Below are positions 53,289 to 61,198 of a stretch of DNA of 64,000 nucleotides, piece by piece (positions within the stretch are counted from its first letter, which is position 1; each line of letters begins with the position of its first letter). The stretch is from Planctomycetota bacterium (GTDB taxonomy: Bacteria > Planctomycetota > UBA1135 > UBA2386): positions 1-64,000 of the forward strand of contig JANQJF010000036.1 of assembly GCA_028281765.1 (NCBI GenBank), in the 5' to 3' direction. The translations under genes and the position numbers were made by a program. The notes beneath the pieces are model-generated. The model saw nothing but the letters and a program-made list of their open reading frames with translations, did no database searches and was not told the DNA's origin.

Positions 53289-54725
53289 CTACGGCTGCGA
53301 GGGGACGACGAAGCCCTTCCGGTACTTGCGCGTCTTGAGTTCGTTCGCGCGTTTGGCGTGGTCGCCGACGAAGAGTTCGTTGTCCGGTTCGAACGTGAGC
53401 CTCGGACCCGCCGTGTAGTTCGTCGTCTTCGCGTCGATCCCGTTCTCGACGAGGTGGTCGCGGAAGCGGCGGAAGGACTCGTTCGCGGCTTCCTCGCCTT
53501 CGAACGGAGTGTCCGTCGCGTCGAGGGTGCGGTCTTCGCCCAGGAAGTGCGAGATGTTGCCGAGGTGGCACATCGCGGACGACTTGTGGCCGTCCTCGCA
53601 TTCTGCATTGAGTGTCTCGTTCGAGCCGGCTTTGACCGCGTCGATGAAGTTCTGGAAGTGGTTGCCGCCTCCCTTGAACACCTTCACCTCCTTGCCGTCC
53701 TTGTCGTACGCGTGCACCTTCCCGTAGCTGGCGCTGACGAGGTAGCCGTCTTCACAGTGGAAGACGACGCCGATCTTAGCGCCCTCGTAGGGCTTGGTCG
53801 GCAGGCCACGCGTTTCGAACAAGATGCGCTTCGGCCCGTAGTCGAACAGGCAGATCTGCGTGTTCGCGGTGTTGCCGTCGTCGTCGTAGCCGAGACGTGC
53901 GCCGACGCTGGCGACTCCGTTCGGCAGGCCGTCGAGGCCGAGTCCCCAGCGCGCGATGTCCATCTGGTGGACGCCCTGGTTGCCCATGTCGCCGTTGCCG
54001 GTGTTGTAGTCCCAGTGCCAGTCGTAGTGCAGCTTCTTGCGCGTCAGCGGGAGCTTCTCCGCCGGGCCGGTCCACAGTTCGTAGTCGCAGGTTTCGGGTG
54101 GCTGCTGGGGACCTTCGACCTTGCCGATCGATCCGCGTCGCTTGTAACAGAGGCCGATCGCGAGGTTGCACTCGCCGAGCCCGCCGCTGCGCAGCCACTC
54201 GAGGGCTTCGATCGTCGCCTTGTGGGTGCGCGCCTGCGTGCCGTGCTGCACGATCTTGTCGTAGCGTCGCGCCGCCTTCACGAGCGCGCGCCCTTCGTGG
54301 ACGTTGTGGCTCAGCGGCTTCTCCACGTACACGTGCTTGCCTGCTTGGATCGCCCAGATCGCCATCAGCGAGTGCCAGTGGTTCGGGGACGCGATCGAGA
54401 TGATGTCGATCGAGTCGTCCTCGAGCATCTTGCGGATGTCTTGGTAGTACTTCGCCTTCGGCGCGGCCTTCATCGCGCCACCGATCACGGCGCTGTCGGC
54501 GTCACAGATCGCGACGACTTCCGTGTCCTTCGATTTGCGATACTCGTTGGTGTGGCCACGGCCACGGCCGCGCACGCCGACGACGCCGACGCGCAGGAGG
54601 TCGTTCGGTCCGACCTTGCGTGGGGTCGCTGCGAACTCGGCGGACGGAACGAGAGGAACCGCGGCGGCTGCCGCCGTCGTGAGGAGCGAATCGGTGAGGA
54701 ACTCGCGACGCGTGCGTTGGGCCAT
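53289..54725 (-). CDS. Tat-exported Gfo/Idh/MocA oxidoreductase
   Basis: 478 aa. A twin-arginine signal (RTRREFLTD and a hydrophobic stretch) begins the protein. The Rossmann motif VGVVGVRGRGRGH binds the nucleotide, and VEKPLSH is the family EKP motif with the active-site Lys; the C-terminal alpha/beta domain follows. In planctomycetes these are exported with the cofactor already bound and act on sugars or polyols, often next to sulfatases. Substrate unknown. Confidence 0.9.
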   Translation of the reverse strand: MAQRTRREFLTDSLLTTAAAAAVPLVPSAEFAATPRKVGPNDLLRVGVVGVRGRGRGHTNEYRKSKDTEVVAICDADSAVIGGAMKAAPKAKYYQDIRKMLEDDSIDIISIASPNHWHSLMAIWAIQAGKHVYVEKPLSHNVHEGRALVKAARRYDKIVQHGTQARTHKATIEALEWLRSGGLGECNLAIGLCYKRRGSIGKVEGPQQPPETCDYELWTGPAEKLPLTRKKLHYDWHWDYNTGNGDMGNQGVHQMDIARWGLGLDGLPNGVASVGARLGYDDDGNTANTQICLFDYGPKRILFETRGLPTKPYEGAKIGVVFHCEDGYLVSASYGKVHAYDKDGKEVKVFKGGGNHFQNFIDAVKAGSNETLNAECEDGHKSSAMCHLGNISHFLGEDRTLDATDTPFEGEEAANESFRRFRDHLVENGIDAKTTNYTAGPRLTFEPDNELFVGDHAKRANELKTRKYRKGFVVPSQP

Positions 54726-54746
54726 GCCCGGGATTGTCGCGTGCGA

Positions 54747-55514
54747 TCAGTCCGCTGTCTCGTCCCCGGCGCGCAGAACCCGGAATCCGATATGCGGTCC
54801 ATCGGGGACCCACCACACTCCCGCTGGAATGTTGGGGTCGTCGAGGATCCAGAACTCGTCGAACTGTGCCCGGGCATCGGGCGTGACGTCGACTGGCTCG
54901 CCTTCCCAGGAACCGCCGCGCAACGCGGCCCACTCGGGCGCCGCCGGGTCGAACGGTTCGCTCGTGTACTCCTGCAGGTTGCCGAGCATGTCGTAGAGGC
55001 CGTGCGCGTTCGGCTTCTTCTGCGCGACCTCGTGGCTCATCTCGTCGCTGTTCGCCGCGAACCAGGCGTAGTCGTCGAGGTCACCCGCAGGGGCGTCGCC
55101 GCACGCCTGGCGCCACTCGGCCTCGGTCGGCAGGCGATACGCATGTCCTGTGTTCTTCGACAGCCACTCGCAGTACTTCTGCGCCGAGTTCCACGCCATG
55201 CCGACGGCGGGTCGCTTGCCGACGCCCCAGTCGCGGTCGTAGGGGAACGTCTCGAGCGGCTTCGACGGTCGGGCCACGACATCGACTCCCGGTGGCGTCG
55301 ACTCGCGTTCGCCGAAGTCGCAGTAGGCGAGGAACTCGTCCCAGGTGACCTCGGTCTTGCCGATCCAGAAGTTGCCCTCGGGGATCCAGACCATGTCGAA
55401 GGTCACGTCGCTGTGCTGGATTGACTCCGTGTAGTCGGCGCGCGCCTCGCGTTGGGGCGCAGCTTCGCACGCGGCGAGCCCGAGGAGCAACAGGAGCGAA
55501 GTGCGTCGGTGCAT
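54747..55514 (-). CDS. SUMF1/FGE-fold lipoprotein
   Basis: 255 aa from the ATG at 55514, chosen because a lipobox (LAAC, Cys16) follows. The formylglycine-generating-enzyme-like fold is shown by MVWIPEGNFWIGKTEVTWDE, AVGMAWNSAQKYCEWL, YRLPTEAEWRQAC, GLYDMLGNLQEYTS and RGGSW near the end, finishing with GFRVL. Two copper-binding Cys of true FGE are not evident, so it may not activate sulfatases; many such lipoproteins have other roles. The sulfatase at 31908 is a possible client. It ends 22 bp before the Gfo/Idh gene. Confidence 0.87.
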   Translation of the reverse strand: MHRRTSLLLLLGLAACEAAPQREARADYTESIQHSDVTFDMVWIPEGNFWIGKTEVTWDEFLAYCDFGERESTPPGVDVVARPSKPLETFPYDRDWGVGKRPAVGMAWNSAQKYCEWLSKNTGHAYRLPTEAEWRQACGDAPAGDLDDYAWFAANSDEMSHEVAQKKPNAHGLYDMLGNLQEYTSEPFDPAAPEWAALRGGSWEGEPVDVTPDARAQFDEFWILDDPNIPAGVWWVPDGPHIGFRVLRAGDETAD

Positions 55515-55525
55515 CGCGCCGGACG

Positions 55526-56770
55526 CTACTGCCGACCCGACTCCGTGATCAAGCGTGCGCCCCGTTGGAACGTCAGGTAGGACCACGCCCACGACGCCGT
55601 GACGAATACGCGATTGCGGAAGCCGACGAGGAAGAACACGTGGATCGTGAGCCACATGATCCAGGCGAAGAAGCCCGCCGTGCGGAGCCGGCCGATCTCC
55701 GCCACGGCAGCCGCGCGGCCGATTGTCGCGAGGGAGCCCTTGTCGCGGTAGCGGAACGGCACGTTCGGTCGACCCTCGATGCGATTGCGGATGCACCGGG
55801 CCGCATGCTTGCCGCCCTGGATCGCGGCGGGCGCGACGCCCGGAACGGGCTTGTCGTCGGTGGTCGCCGCCGCGAGGTCGCCGATCACGAACACGTCGTC
55901 ATGACCTTCGATCGAGAGGTCGTCGCGCACGAGCACGCGGCCGGCTCGATCGAGGTCGGCGCCGAGGGAGCCGCCCAGTTCGGACGCCTGCACGCCCGCC
56001 GTCCAGATCACGGTCCGCGCCGCGACGCGGTCTTCCCCGATCATCACCCCTGTGTCGTCGATGCCGCTGACGTAGGTGTTCGTCCGGACCTCGACGCCCA
56101 GGCCTTCGAGCTGTTTCTGCGCCTTCTCCGACAGCTCGGGCGGATACGTCGCGAGCACGCGGTCGCCACCCTCGAGCAGCAGCACGCGCGCGCTCGTCGG
56201 GTCGATGTTCGCGAAGTCCTTCGCGAGCGTGTGCCGCGCGATCTCGCTGAATGCACCCGCCATCTCGACTCCGGTCGGACCCGCGCCGACGACGACGAAC
56301 GTGAGCCACTGTTCCGCGCTGCTCGGGTCGCGCTCGGCGTGCTCGAACGCGAGCAGCGCGCGTCGCCGGATGTCTAGCGCGTCCTCGATTGTCTTGAGCG
56401 ACGGCGCGTCGCGCTCCCACTGCTCGTTGCCGAAGTACGACGTCCGCGCGCCGGTCGCGACGACGAGGTAGTCGTAGTCGAGCGTGCGCGTGCCGAGCTC
56501 AACCTGCTTCTTGTCGGGATCGATGCGGCGCGCTTCGTCCATCAAGACGCGCACGTTGTCCTGGCCGCGGAAGACCGCGCGGATCGGATACGCGATGTCG
56601 GACGGGTTGAGCGCCGCGCTCGCGACCTGGTAGAGCAACGGCTGGAACAGGTGATGGTTGCGCCGGTCGACGAGCGTGATGCGCACGGCCGCGCGACGCA
56701 GGGACTTCGCGGCGTAGATGCCGCCGAAACCACCACCGAGGATGACCACGTGAGGGAGGGGGTCGACCAT
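55526..56770 (-). CDS. ndh: Type II NADH dehydrogenase (NDH-2)
   Basis: 414 aa. FAD binding at GGGFGGIYAAKSL, NADH binding at VVVGAGPTGVEMAG, and the FAD-closing VFVIGDLAA near residue 290 all match NDH-2. A C-terminal amphipathic/hydrophobic segment (AWIMWLTIHVFFLVGF) ties it to the inner face of the membrane. It oxidises NADH and reduces quinone without pumping. It ends 11 bp before the SUMF1-like gene and diverges from the PhoD gene, leaving only 50 bp for both promoters. Confidence 0.93.
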   Translation of the reverse strand: MVDPLPHVVILGGGFGGIYAAKSLRRAAVRITLVDRRNHHLFQPLLYQVASAALNPSDIAYPIRAVFRGQDNVRVLMDEARRIDPDKKQVELGTRTLDYDYLVVATGARTSYFGNEQWERDAPSLKTIEDALDIRRRALLAFEHAERDPSSAEQWLTFVVVGAGPTGVEMAGAFSEIARHTLAKDFANIDPTSARVLLLEGGDRVLATYPPELSEKAQKQLEGLGVEVRTNTYVSGIDDTGVMIGEDRVAARTVIWTAGVQASELGGSLGADLDRAGRVLVRDDLSIEGHDDVFVIGDLAAATTDDKPVPGVAPAAIQGGKHAARCIRNRIEGRPNVPFRYRDKGSLATIGRAAAVAEIGRLRTAGFFAWIMWLTIHVFFLVGFRNRVFVTASWAWSYLTFQRGARLITESGRQ

Positions 56771-56820
56771 GTTTCGGGTCCCGGACGCGAGACCTGCCCT
56801 TTAGTGTTGCCGTCCCACCG

Positions 56821-58638
56821 ATGAAAACCACGATCTTCGCCCTCCTGTCGTCGTTCTTTCTGTGCACCGCTCCTGCGGCCCAGCGCGCCAAACTCCAGAT
56901 CCCCGAAGTCTCCCGCGACAAGGTGATCTGCTTCGCGCTCTACACCGTGCACGCGAACGTTCTCAAGCTCACCGCGCAGCTCTATCCGCTCCAAGACGGC
57001 GAGTCGCGCGACGTCCATCTCGAGTTCGAGAACGGCGACGACTGGCGCCGCGCCGCGACCGTGCCGGTCATCGAGCACGGCTGGACCGCGCCGTTCCGCG
57101 TCGAGAAGTGGGACGACTCGAAGGTCGTGCGCTACCGCGTCCGTCACGGCGAGAAGGCCGAGTTCATCGGGACGGTGCGCGCGAACCCGAAGGGGAAAGA
57201 CGAGATCGTCATCGCGGGATTCACCGGCAACTCGATCCATCCCGGTCACGGTGGCGACATCTCGAAACAGGATCTCTGCGGCAACGTCGAACGCATCGAC
57301 GCGGACCTGTTGTTCTTCTCCGGTGACCAGGTCTACGACCACAACCGTCACCTCGCGGCCTGGCTGAAGTTCGGGCGCGACTTCGGTTCGGTCATCAAGG
57401 ACCGTCCCACGATCACGATCCCGGACGACCACGACGTCGGGCAGGCCAACCTCTGGGGTCACGGCGGGCGCAAGTCGAACACGGGCGCCGGCCACGACGG
57501 CGGGTACTTCAAGCCCGTGCGCTACGTGAAGATGGTCGAGCGCGCGCAGACGAGTCACCTGCCCGATCCGTTCGACCCGACGCCGATCGATCGCGGCATC
57601 GGCGTCTACTACACGAACCTGACGTGGGGTGGCGTCAGCTTCGCGATCCTCGAGGATCGCAAGTTCAAGACGGGGCCGAGCGAGATCATCCCGAAGCAAG
57701 GGCCGCGTCCGGACCACATCCGCAACCCGAACTACGACCCGAAGAGCGTCGACGTGCCGGAAGCACGGCTACTCGGCGAGCGGCAGCTGAAGTTCCTCGA
57801 CGCGTGGGCGCGGGACTGGACCGACGCGAAGATGAAGGTCGCCCTGTCGCAGACGATCTTCTGCGGCGGTGCGCACATCCACGGCAAGATCGGCGGGCGA
57901 CTGCACGCCGACCTCGACAGCAACGGCTGGCCGCAGACCGGACGCAACAAGGCGATCGACGCGCTGCGCAAAGCGTTCGCGTTCCACTTCGCCGGCGACC
58001 AGCACCTCGCGACGATCTTCCATCACGGCATCGACGACTGGAACGACTCGATCTGGTCGTTTTGCGTGCCGTCGATCGCGAACCTCTATCTCCGTTGGTG
58101 GAAGCCGGAGCAGCCGGGCAAGAACCGGCAGCCCGGTCAGGACGAGATCCTTGGTGAGCACCTCGACGGCTTCCACAACAAGCTGACCGCGTGGGCCGTC
58201 GCGAACCCCGAGCCCGGCCGCGCGGGTGGCGACAGGCTCACGACGCGCGCGGCGGGGTTTGGCGTCGTCCGGCTCGACACGAAGGCGCGGACGATCACGA
58301 TGGAGTGTTGGCCGCGCAACGTCGACGTGTCGGCGCCGGGCGCGAAGCCGTACCCCGGCTGGCCGAAGACGATCCAGCAAACCGACAACTACGCGCGTAA
58401 GGCGGTGGCGCACCTGCCGACGTTCGTGTTGGAGGGGGCGACCGACCAGGTGTTCGAGGTCGTCGACGAAGCGACCGACGAACTGGTCTACGCGCTACGC
58501 GTGCCGGGCCCGCGCTTCCGGCCGAAGGTGTTCCGCGCGGACGGCAAGTTCACGGTGTTCGTCGGGGAGGGCGATTCGCGCAGAAAGTTCGCGGGTGTCG
58601 CGCCTGCTGAAGAGGGGCGCATCGCGGTGCGGTTCTGA
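56821..58638 (+). CDS. Secreted PhoD-like metallophosphatase
   Basis: 605 aa with signal peptide (MKTTIFALLSSFFLCTAPAAQ). The N-terminal Fn3-like domain (about 35-130) is followed by the phosphoesterase domain: LFFSGDQVYDHN supplies metal Asp, and TIPDDHDVGQANLWG matches the PhoD catalytic segment; FHFAGDQHLA near residue 390 gives a later metal His. A small C-terminal domain closes the protein. It hydrolyses phosphodi- or monoesters outside the cytoplasm. No Tat motif is visible, although classic PhoD uses Tat. TAGTGT at 56802 may be its -10. Confidence 0.87.
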   Translation: MKTTIFALLSSFFLCTAPAAQRAKLQIPEVSRDKVICFALYTVHANVLKLTAQLYPLQDGESRDVHLEFENGDDWRRAATVPVIEHGWTAPFRVEKWDDSKVVRYRVRHGEKAEFIGTVRANPKGKDEIVIAGFTGNSIHPGHGGDISKQDLCGNVERIDADLLFFSGDQVYDHNRHLAAWLKFGRDFGSVIKDRPTITIPDDHDVGQANLWGHGGRKSNTGAGHDGGYFKPVRYVKMVERAQTSHLPDPFDPTPIDRGIGVYYTNLTWGGVSFAILEDRKFKTGPSEIIPKQGPRPDHIRNPNYDPKSVDVPEARLLGERQLKFLDAWARDWTDAKMKVALSQTIFCGGAHIHGKIGGRLHADLDSNGWPQTGRNKAIDALRKAFAFHFAGDQHLATIFHHGIDDWNDSIWSFCVPSIANLYLRWWKPEQPGKNRQPGQDEILGEHLDGFHNKLTAWAVANPEPGRAGGDRLTTRAAGFGVVRLDTKARTITMECWPRNVDVSAPGAKPYPGWPKTIQQTDNYARKAVAHLPTFVLEGATDQVFEVVDEATDELVYALRVPGPRFRPKVFRADGKFTVFVGEGDSRRKFAGVAPAEEGRIAVRF

Positions 58639-58644
58639 CGGAGA

Positions 58645-59133
58645 CTACGAGAACGTCGCGCTCAACCCGTTCGACGTCTGGAAGTCGTTCGTGAACCCGA
58701 TCGTCGTGAAGTAGACGTTCACGCCTTGGAAGTAGAGCGTGAGGCCGATGGCGGACGCCGGAACCGGAAACTCCACGAGCGTCTGTGCCGGGGTCGACTG
58801 AAAGTCCGAGAACGGGACGACGGCCACTTCACAGCCCGGCACGAGGAAGCCTGGGATCGGGAGACCTGGCGTGATCGGCTGCGCGCCGATCAGGATGACG
58901 TTGGTGACGAGGAACGTGTTGCAGCAGACCAGCGACGAGGTGTGCGTCAACGTCATCGTGCAGGTCGTCGCGTCGTACGCGCCGGACAGGAACGAGTCCT
59001 GACCGAAGAATGCGCAGGTCGCTCCGTATGGGGAGAACGTGGCCGAGTTCGGGCCGGGGCATTGCGCCGATGCCGTGTTCGGAGTGAAGGTCGCGGCAAG
59101 CGTCAGACTCGCGGACAGCAGGAGGTGTCGCAT
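58645..59133 (-). CDS. Small secreted protein with C-terminal module
   Basis: 162 aa from the ATG at 59133, signal peptide (about 1-24) and GGAG Shine-Dalgarno. The mature part is Cys-containing (CPGPN, CAFFG, TTCTM, LVCCN), so disulfides are likely. The end has AIGLTLYFQGVNV then QTSNGLSATF, the same C-terminal pattern as in two other secreted proteins of the window. Function unknown. Confidence 0.72.
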   Translation of the reverse strand: MRHLLLSASLTLAATFTPNTASAQCPGPNSATFSPYGATCAFFGQDSFLSGAYDATTCTMTLTHTSSLVCCNTFLVTNVILIGAQPITPGLPIPGFLVPGCEVAVVPFSDFQSTPAQTLVEFPVPASAIGLTLYFQGVNVYFTTIGFTNDFQTSNGLSATFS

Positions 59134-59180
59134 CGTTTCGGGCTCCGGGAAAGGCAGGGTAGAACCAGGCCGAGGATACC

Positions 59181-59672
59181 TCAGGCCGAGCCGGTCGTGG
59201 GGGAGTCGGCGTAACTCGGCAGCGACGGGCGTGCCCGGTGCTCGAAGATGAGCGACGTCTCGACGTTCGCGACCTCGGGCCGCGATGTCATGTAGTCGAC
59301 CGCGATCTCGCGCAGCTGGTCGGCGTCGCGGACGGCGACGTGGCACATGAAGTCGGTCTGGCCGGCGAGGTAGTAGACGGCGATGATCGCCGGGTTCGCG
59401 AGCAGGTATTCCTGGAACGCGTGCACGATCCCGGCGGAGTGATGGTCGAGCCGCACGGCGATCATCGCCTGCATCCCGATGTTGAGGCTGCGGGGGGCGA
59501 CGCGGGCGTGGAAGCCCTCGAGCACGCCCTCGTCGCGGAGTCGTTTGACCCGTTCGAGGCAGGTCGAGGGGGCGACGTGGACGCGGGCCGCGAGCTCCTT
59601 GTTCGAGAGGCGCGCGTCGGCCTGCAGCTCGGAGATGATCGCGTGGTCGGTACGGTCGAGTGGTCGAGTCAT
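59181..59672 (-). CDS. Lrp/AsnC-family regulator
   Basis: 163 aa. An N-terminal helix-turn-helix (LDRTDHAIISELQADARLS then LAARVHVAPSTCLERVKRL) is followed by the RAM/ligand domain (about 65-145, FMCHVAVRDADQLREI). Lrp proteins form octamers and sense amino acids. It is divergent from a ThrE-type exporter and has a dyad at its own start, so it probably controls that exporter and itself. Confidence 0.93.
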   Translation of the reverse strand: MTRPLDRTDHAIISELQADARLSNKELAARVHVAPSTCLERVKRLRDEGVLEGFHARVAPRSLNIGMQAMIAVRLDHHSAGIVHAFQEYLLANPAIIAVYYLAGQTDFMCHVAVRDADQLREIAVDYMTSRPEVANVETSLIFEHRARPSLPSYADSPTTGSA

Positions 59673-59676
59673 GTCA

Positions 59677-59695
59677 GATCGAAGATTATTCGATC
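59677..59695. promoter_or_regulatory. Lrp-type dyad upstream of the regulator gene
   Basis: GATCGAA (59677-59683), GATTA, TTCGATC (59689-59695): perfect 7-bp inverted repeat, AT-rich for this genome, starting 5 nt upstream of the lrp start. TAATCT on the minus strand (59683-59688) may be the -10. Confidence 0.6.
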
Positions 59696-59710
59696 AACAG
59701 ACGATACAGC

Positions 59711-59720
59711 GAAGATCTTC
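59711..59720. promoter_or_regulatory. Second palindrome in the lrp-exporter region
   Basis: GAAGATCTTC is a perfect 10-bp palindrome 16 bp beyond the first dyad and shares the GAAGAT half. It may be a second Lrp site or overlap the -35 of the lrp gene. The remaining intergenic bases to 59882 show nothing else. Confidence 0.4.
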
Positions 59721-59882
59721 CGTTTGAAGGTCCATGGATCGACATGGCACATGAAAGTTCGGCTTGTGTCGATCCAGACGAACAATATGCGGTCAGTGGG
59801 CGCCTGGGCCGGATGAATCCGCAGTCAATTCGGGAGGCATCGATGCGATCCGTCCGATGATGTCCGGACAGCGAATCCAGCC

Positions 59883-61127
59883 ATGACCTGCATCGAAGCC
59901 CAGCCCATCCGGACGCCTTCCGCCGCTCCCGACGCGGCGATCGGGTTCCTCGTGCGACTCGCGACCGCGCTCCACCGGTTCGGCGTGCCGTCGAACCGGT
60001 GCGAGCCGTTGCTCGCGCAGGTCGCGGCGCGCATCGGTCTGTCCGGCACGTTCCTCGTCGCGCCGACCTCGATCCAGATGTCGTTCGAAACGGACTCCGG
60101 GCCGATCACGCGATTCGCGAGGGTCGAGCCCGGCAGTGACGACCTCGGCAAGCTCGCGGCGCTCGATGCGCTCGCGGCGGAGCTCGTCGCGGGTCGGGTC
60201 GACCTCGCCACGGCCGAATGGCAGCTCGACGCGATTCTGTGCGCGCCGTCCCGGTTTCCGGTCGCGCTCGAGGTGTTCGCGTTCGGGTGGACGTCCGCGA
60301 TCGCGGCACGTTGCTTCGGCGGTGGCGCGGTCGAAGTCGCGAGCGGTGGGGTCGCCGGGCTCGCGATCGGTGGACTGCTCGCGTGGTCGCAACGTCGGCC
60401 CGCGGTCGCGCCGATCCTCGAAGGCCTCGCCGCATTCCTGATCGCGTTCGCCGTCGGCGTCGCGGTCGCGTGCGGGTTCCCGGTGTCGACGGACGTCACG
60501 GTGCTCGCCGGGCTCATCGTGCTGTTGCCCGGACTCAGCCTGACGGTCGCCGTGACCGAGCTCGCGACGCGTCACCTCGCGTCGGGCGTGGCGCGACTCG
60601 CGGCGACCGCCGTGTCGTTCGGCGCGCTGGGCTTCGGCGTCATGCTCGCGCGTCGCTGCATCGACATCGCGTTCGGCGGGTTCGACCCGATCACGCCGGA
60701 GCCGCTGCCGGAGTGGACGCTGTGGTTCGCGTGTGCGCTCGCACCCTGGGGATTCGCCGTGATCTTGAAGGCGGCCCCGCGCGACATGCTCGCGATCGCT
60801 TGCAGCGCACCGCTCGCGTTCGCCGGTGCGCGACTCGGTGCGGTCGGGCTCGGTCCCGAGATGGGAGCGTTCGTCGGCTCGGTCGCGGTGACGGTCACGA
60901 GCAACCTGCTCGCACGATTCCGTCAGCGTCCCGCGAGCGTGACGCTCGTGCCCGGGATCCTGATGCTCGTGCCCGGCGCACTCGGATTTCGCAGCTTCGC
61001 GTCGATGATCTCGCAGGACGTCGTGCTCGGGCTGGAGGCCGCCGCGCAAATGGCGACGGTCGCGATTGCGCTCGTCGGCGGGATGCTGCTCGCCAACGTT
61101 GTCGTGCCGGCGCGGCGGGCGTTGTAG
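59883..61127 (+). CDS. ThrE-type threonine/serine exporter
   Basis: 414 aa. The N-terminal cytosolic domain (about 1-125, LVRLATALHRFGVPSNRCE) and ten or so helices (about 130-410) match the ThrE/YjjP-YjjB fusion. The GxxP motifs, VPGILMLVPGALGFRS, mark the second part. It exports threonine, serine or related amino acids by proton exchange. The N-terminal domain often has a hydrolase-like ASP motif; none stands out here. Divergent Lrp regulator; a strong hairpin follows. Confidence 0.88.
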   Translation: MTCIEAQPIRTPSAAPDAAIGFLVRLATALHRFGVPSNRCEPLLAQVAARIGLSGTFLVAPTSIQMSFETDSGPITRFARVEPGSDDLGKLAALDALAAELVAGRVDLATAEWQLDAILCAPSRFPVALEVFAFGWTSAIAARCFGGGAVEVASGGVAGLAIGGLLAWSQRRPAVAPILEGLAAFLIAFAVGVAVACGFPVSTDVTVLAGLIVLLPGLSLTVAVTELATRHLASGVARLAATAVSFGALGFGVMLARRCIDIAFGGFDPITPEPLPEWTLWFACALAPWGFAVILKAAPRDMLAIACSAPLAFAGARLGAVGLGPEMGAFVGSVAVTVTSNLLARFRQRPASVTLVPGILMLVPGALGFRSFASMISQDVVLGLEAAAQMATVAIALVGGMLLANVVVPARRAL

Positions 61128-61145
61128 GTCAGGCGCTGATTCGGG

Positions 61146-61182
61146 CGCGGGAGTGGGGCGGGGTTCGCACCCCGCTCCCGCG
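61146..61182. terminator. Large hairpin at a convergent gene end
   Basis: CGCGGGAG (61146-61153) / CTCCCGCG (61175-61182), with an inner CGGGGT / ACCCCG stem, TCGC loop and a 5-nt bulge (TGGGG). Fourteen base pairs in all. Sits between the exporter (ends 61127) and the TAXI gene (ends 61199). Confidence 0.65.
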
Positions 61183-61198
61183 ACCCGCTCCCCGCCGC

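Noticed and set aside
52308..55424. A 1038-codon open frame on the plus strand
   Set aside because: It runs antisense to three well-supported genes (beta-helix protein, Gfo/Idh, SUMF1) and has no domain.
58632..58654. GTTCT/AGAAC repeat between the PhoD and small secreted genes
   Set aside because: Only 5 bp with a 13-nt loop; too weak to call a terminator.
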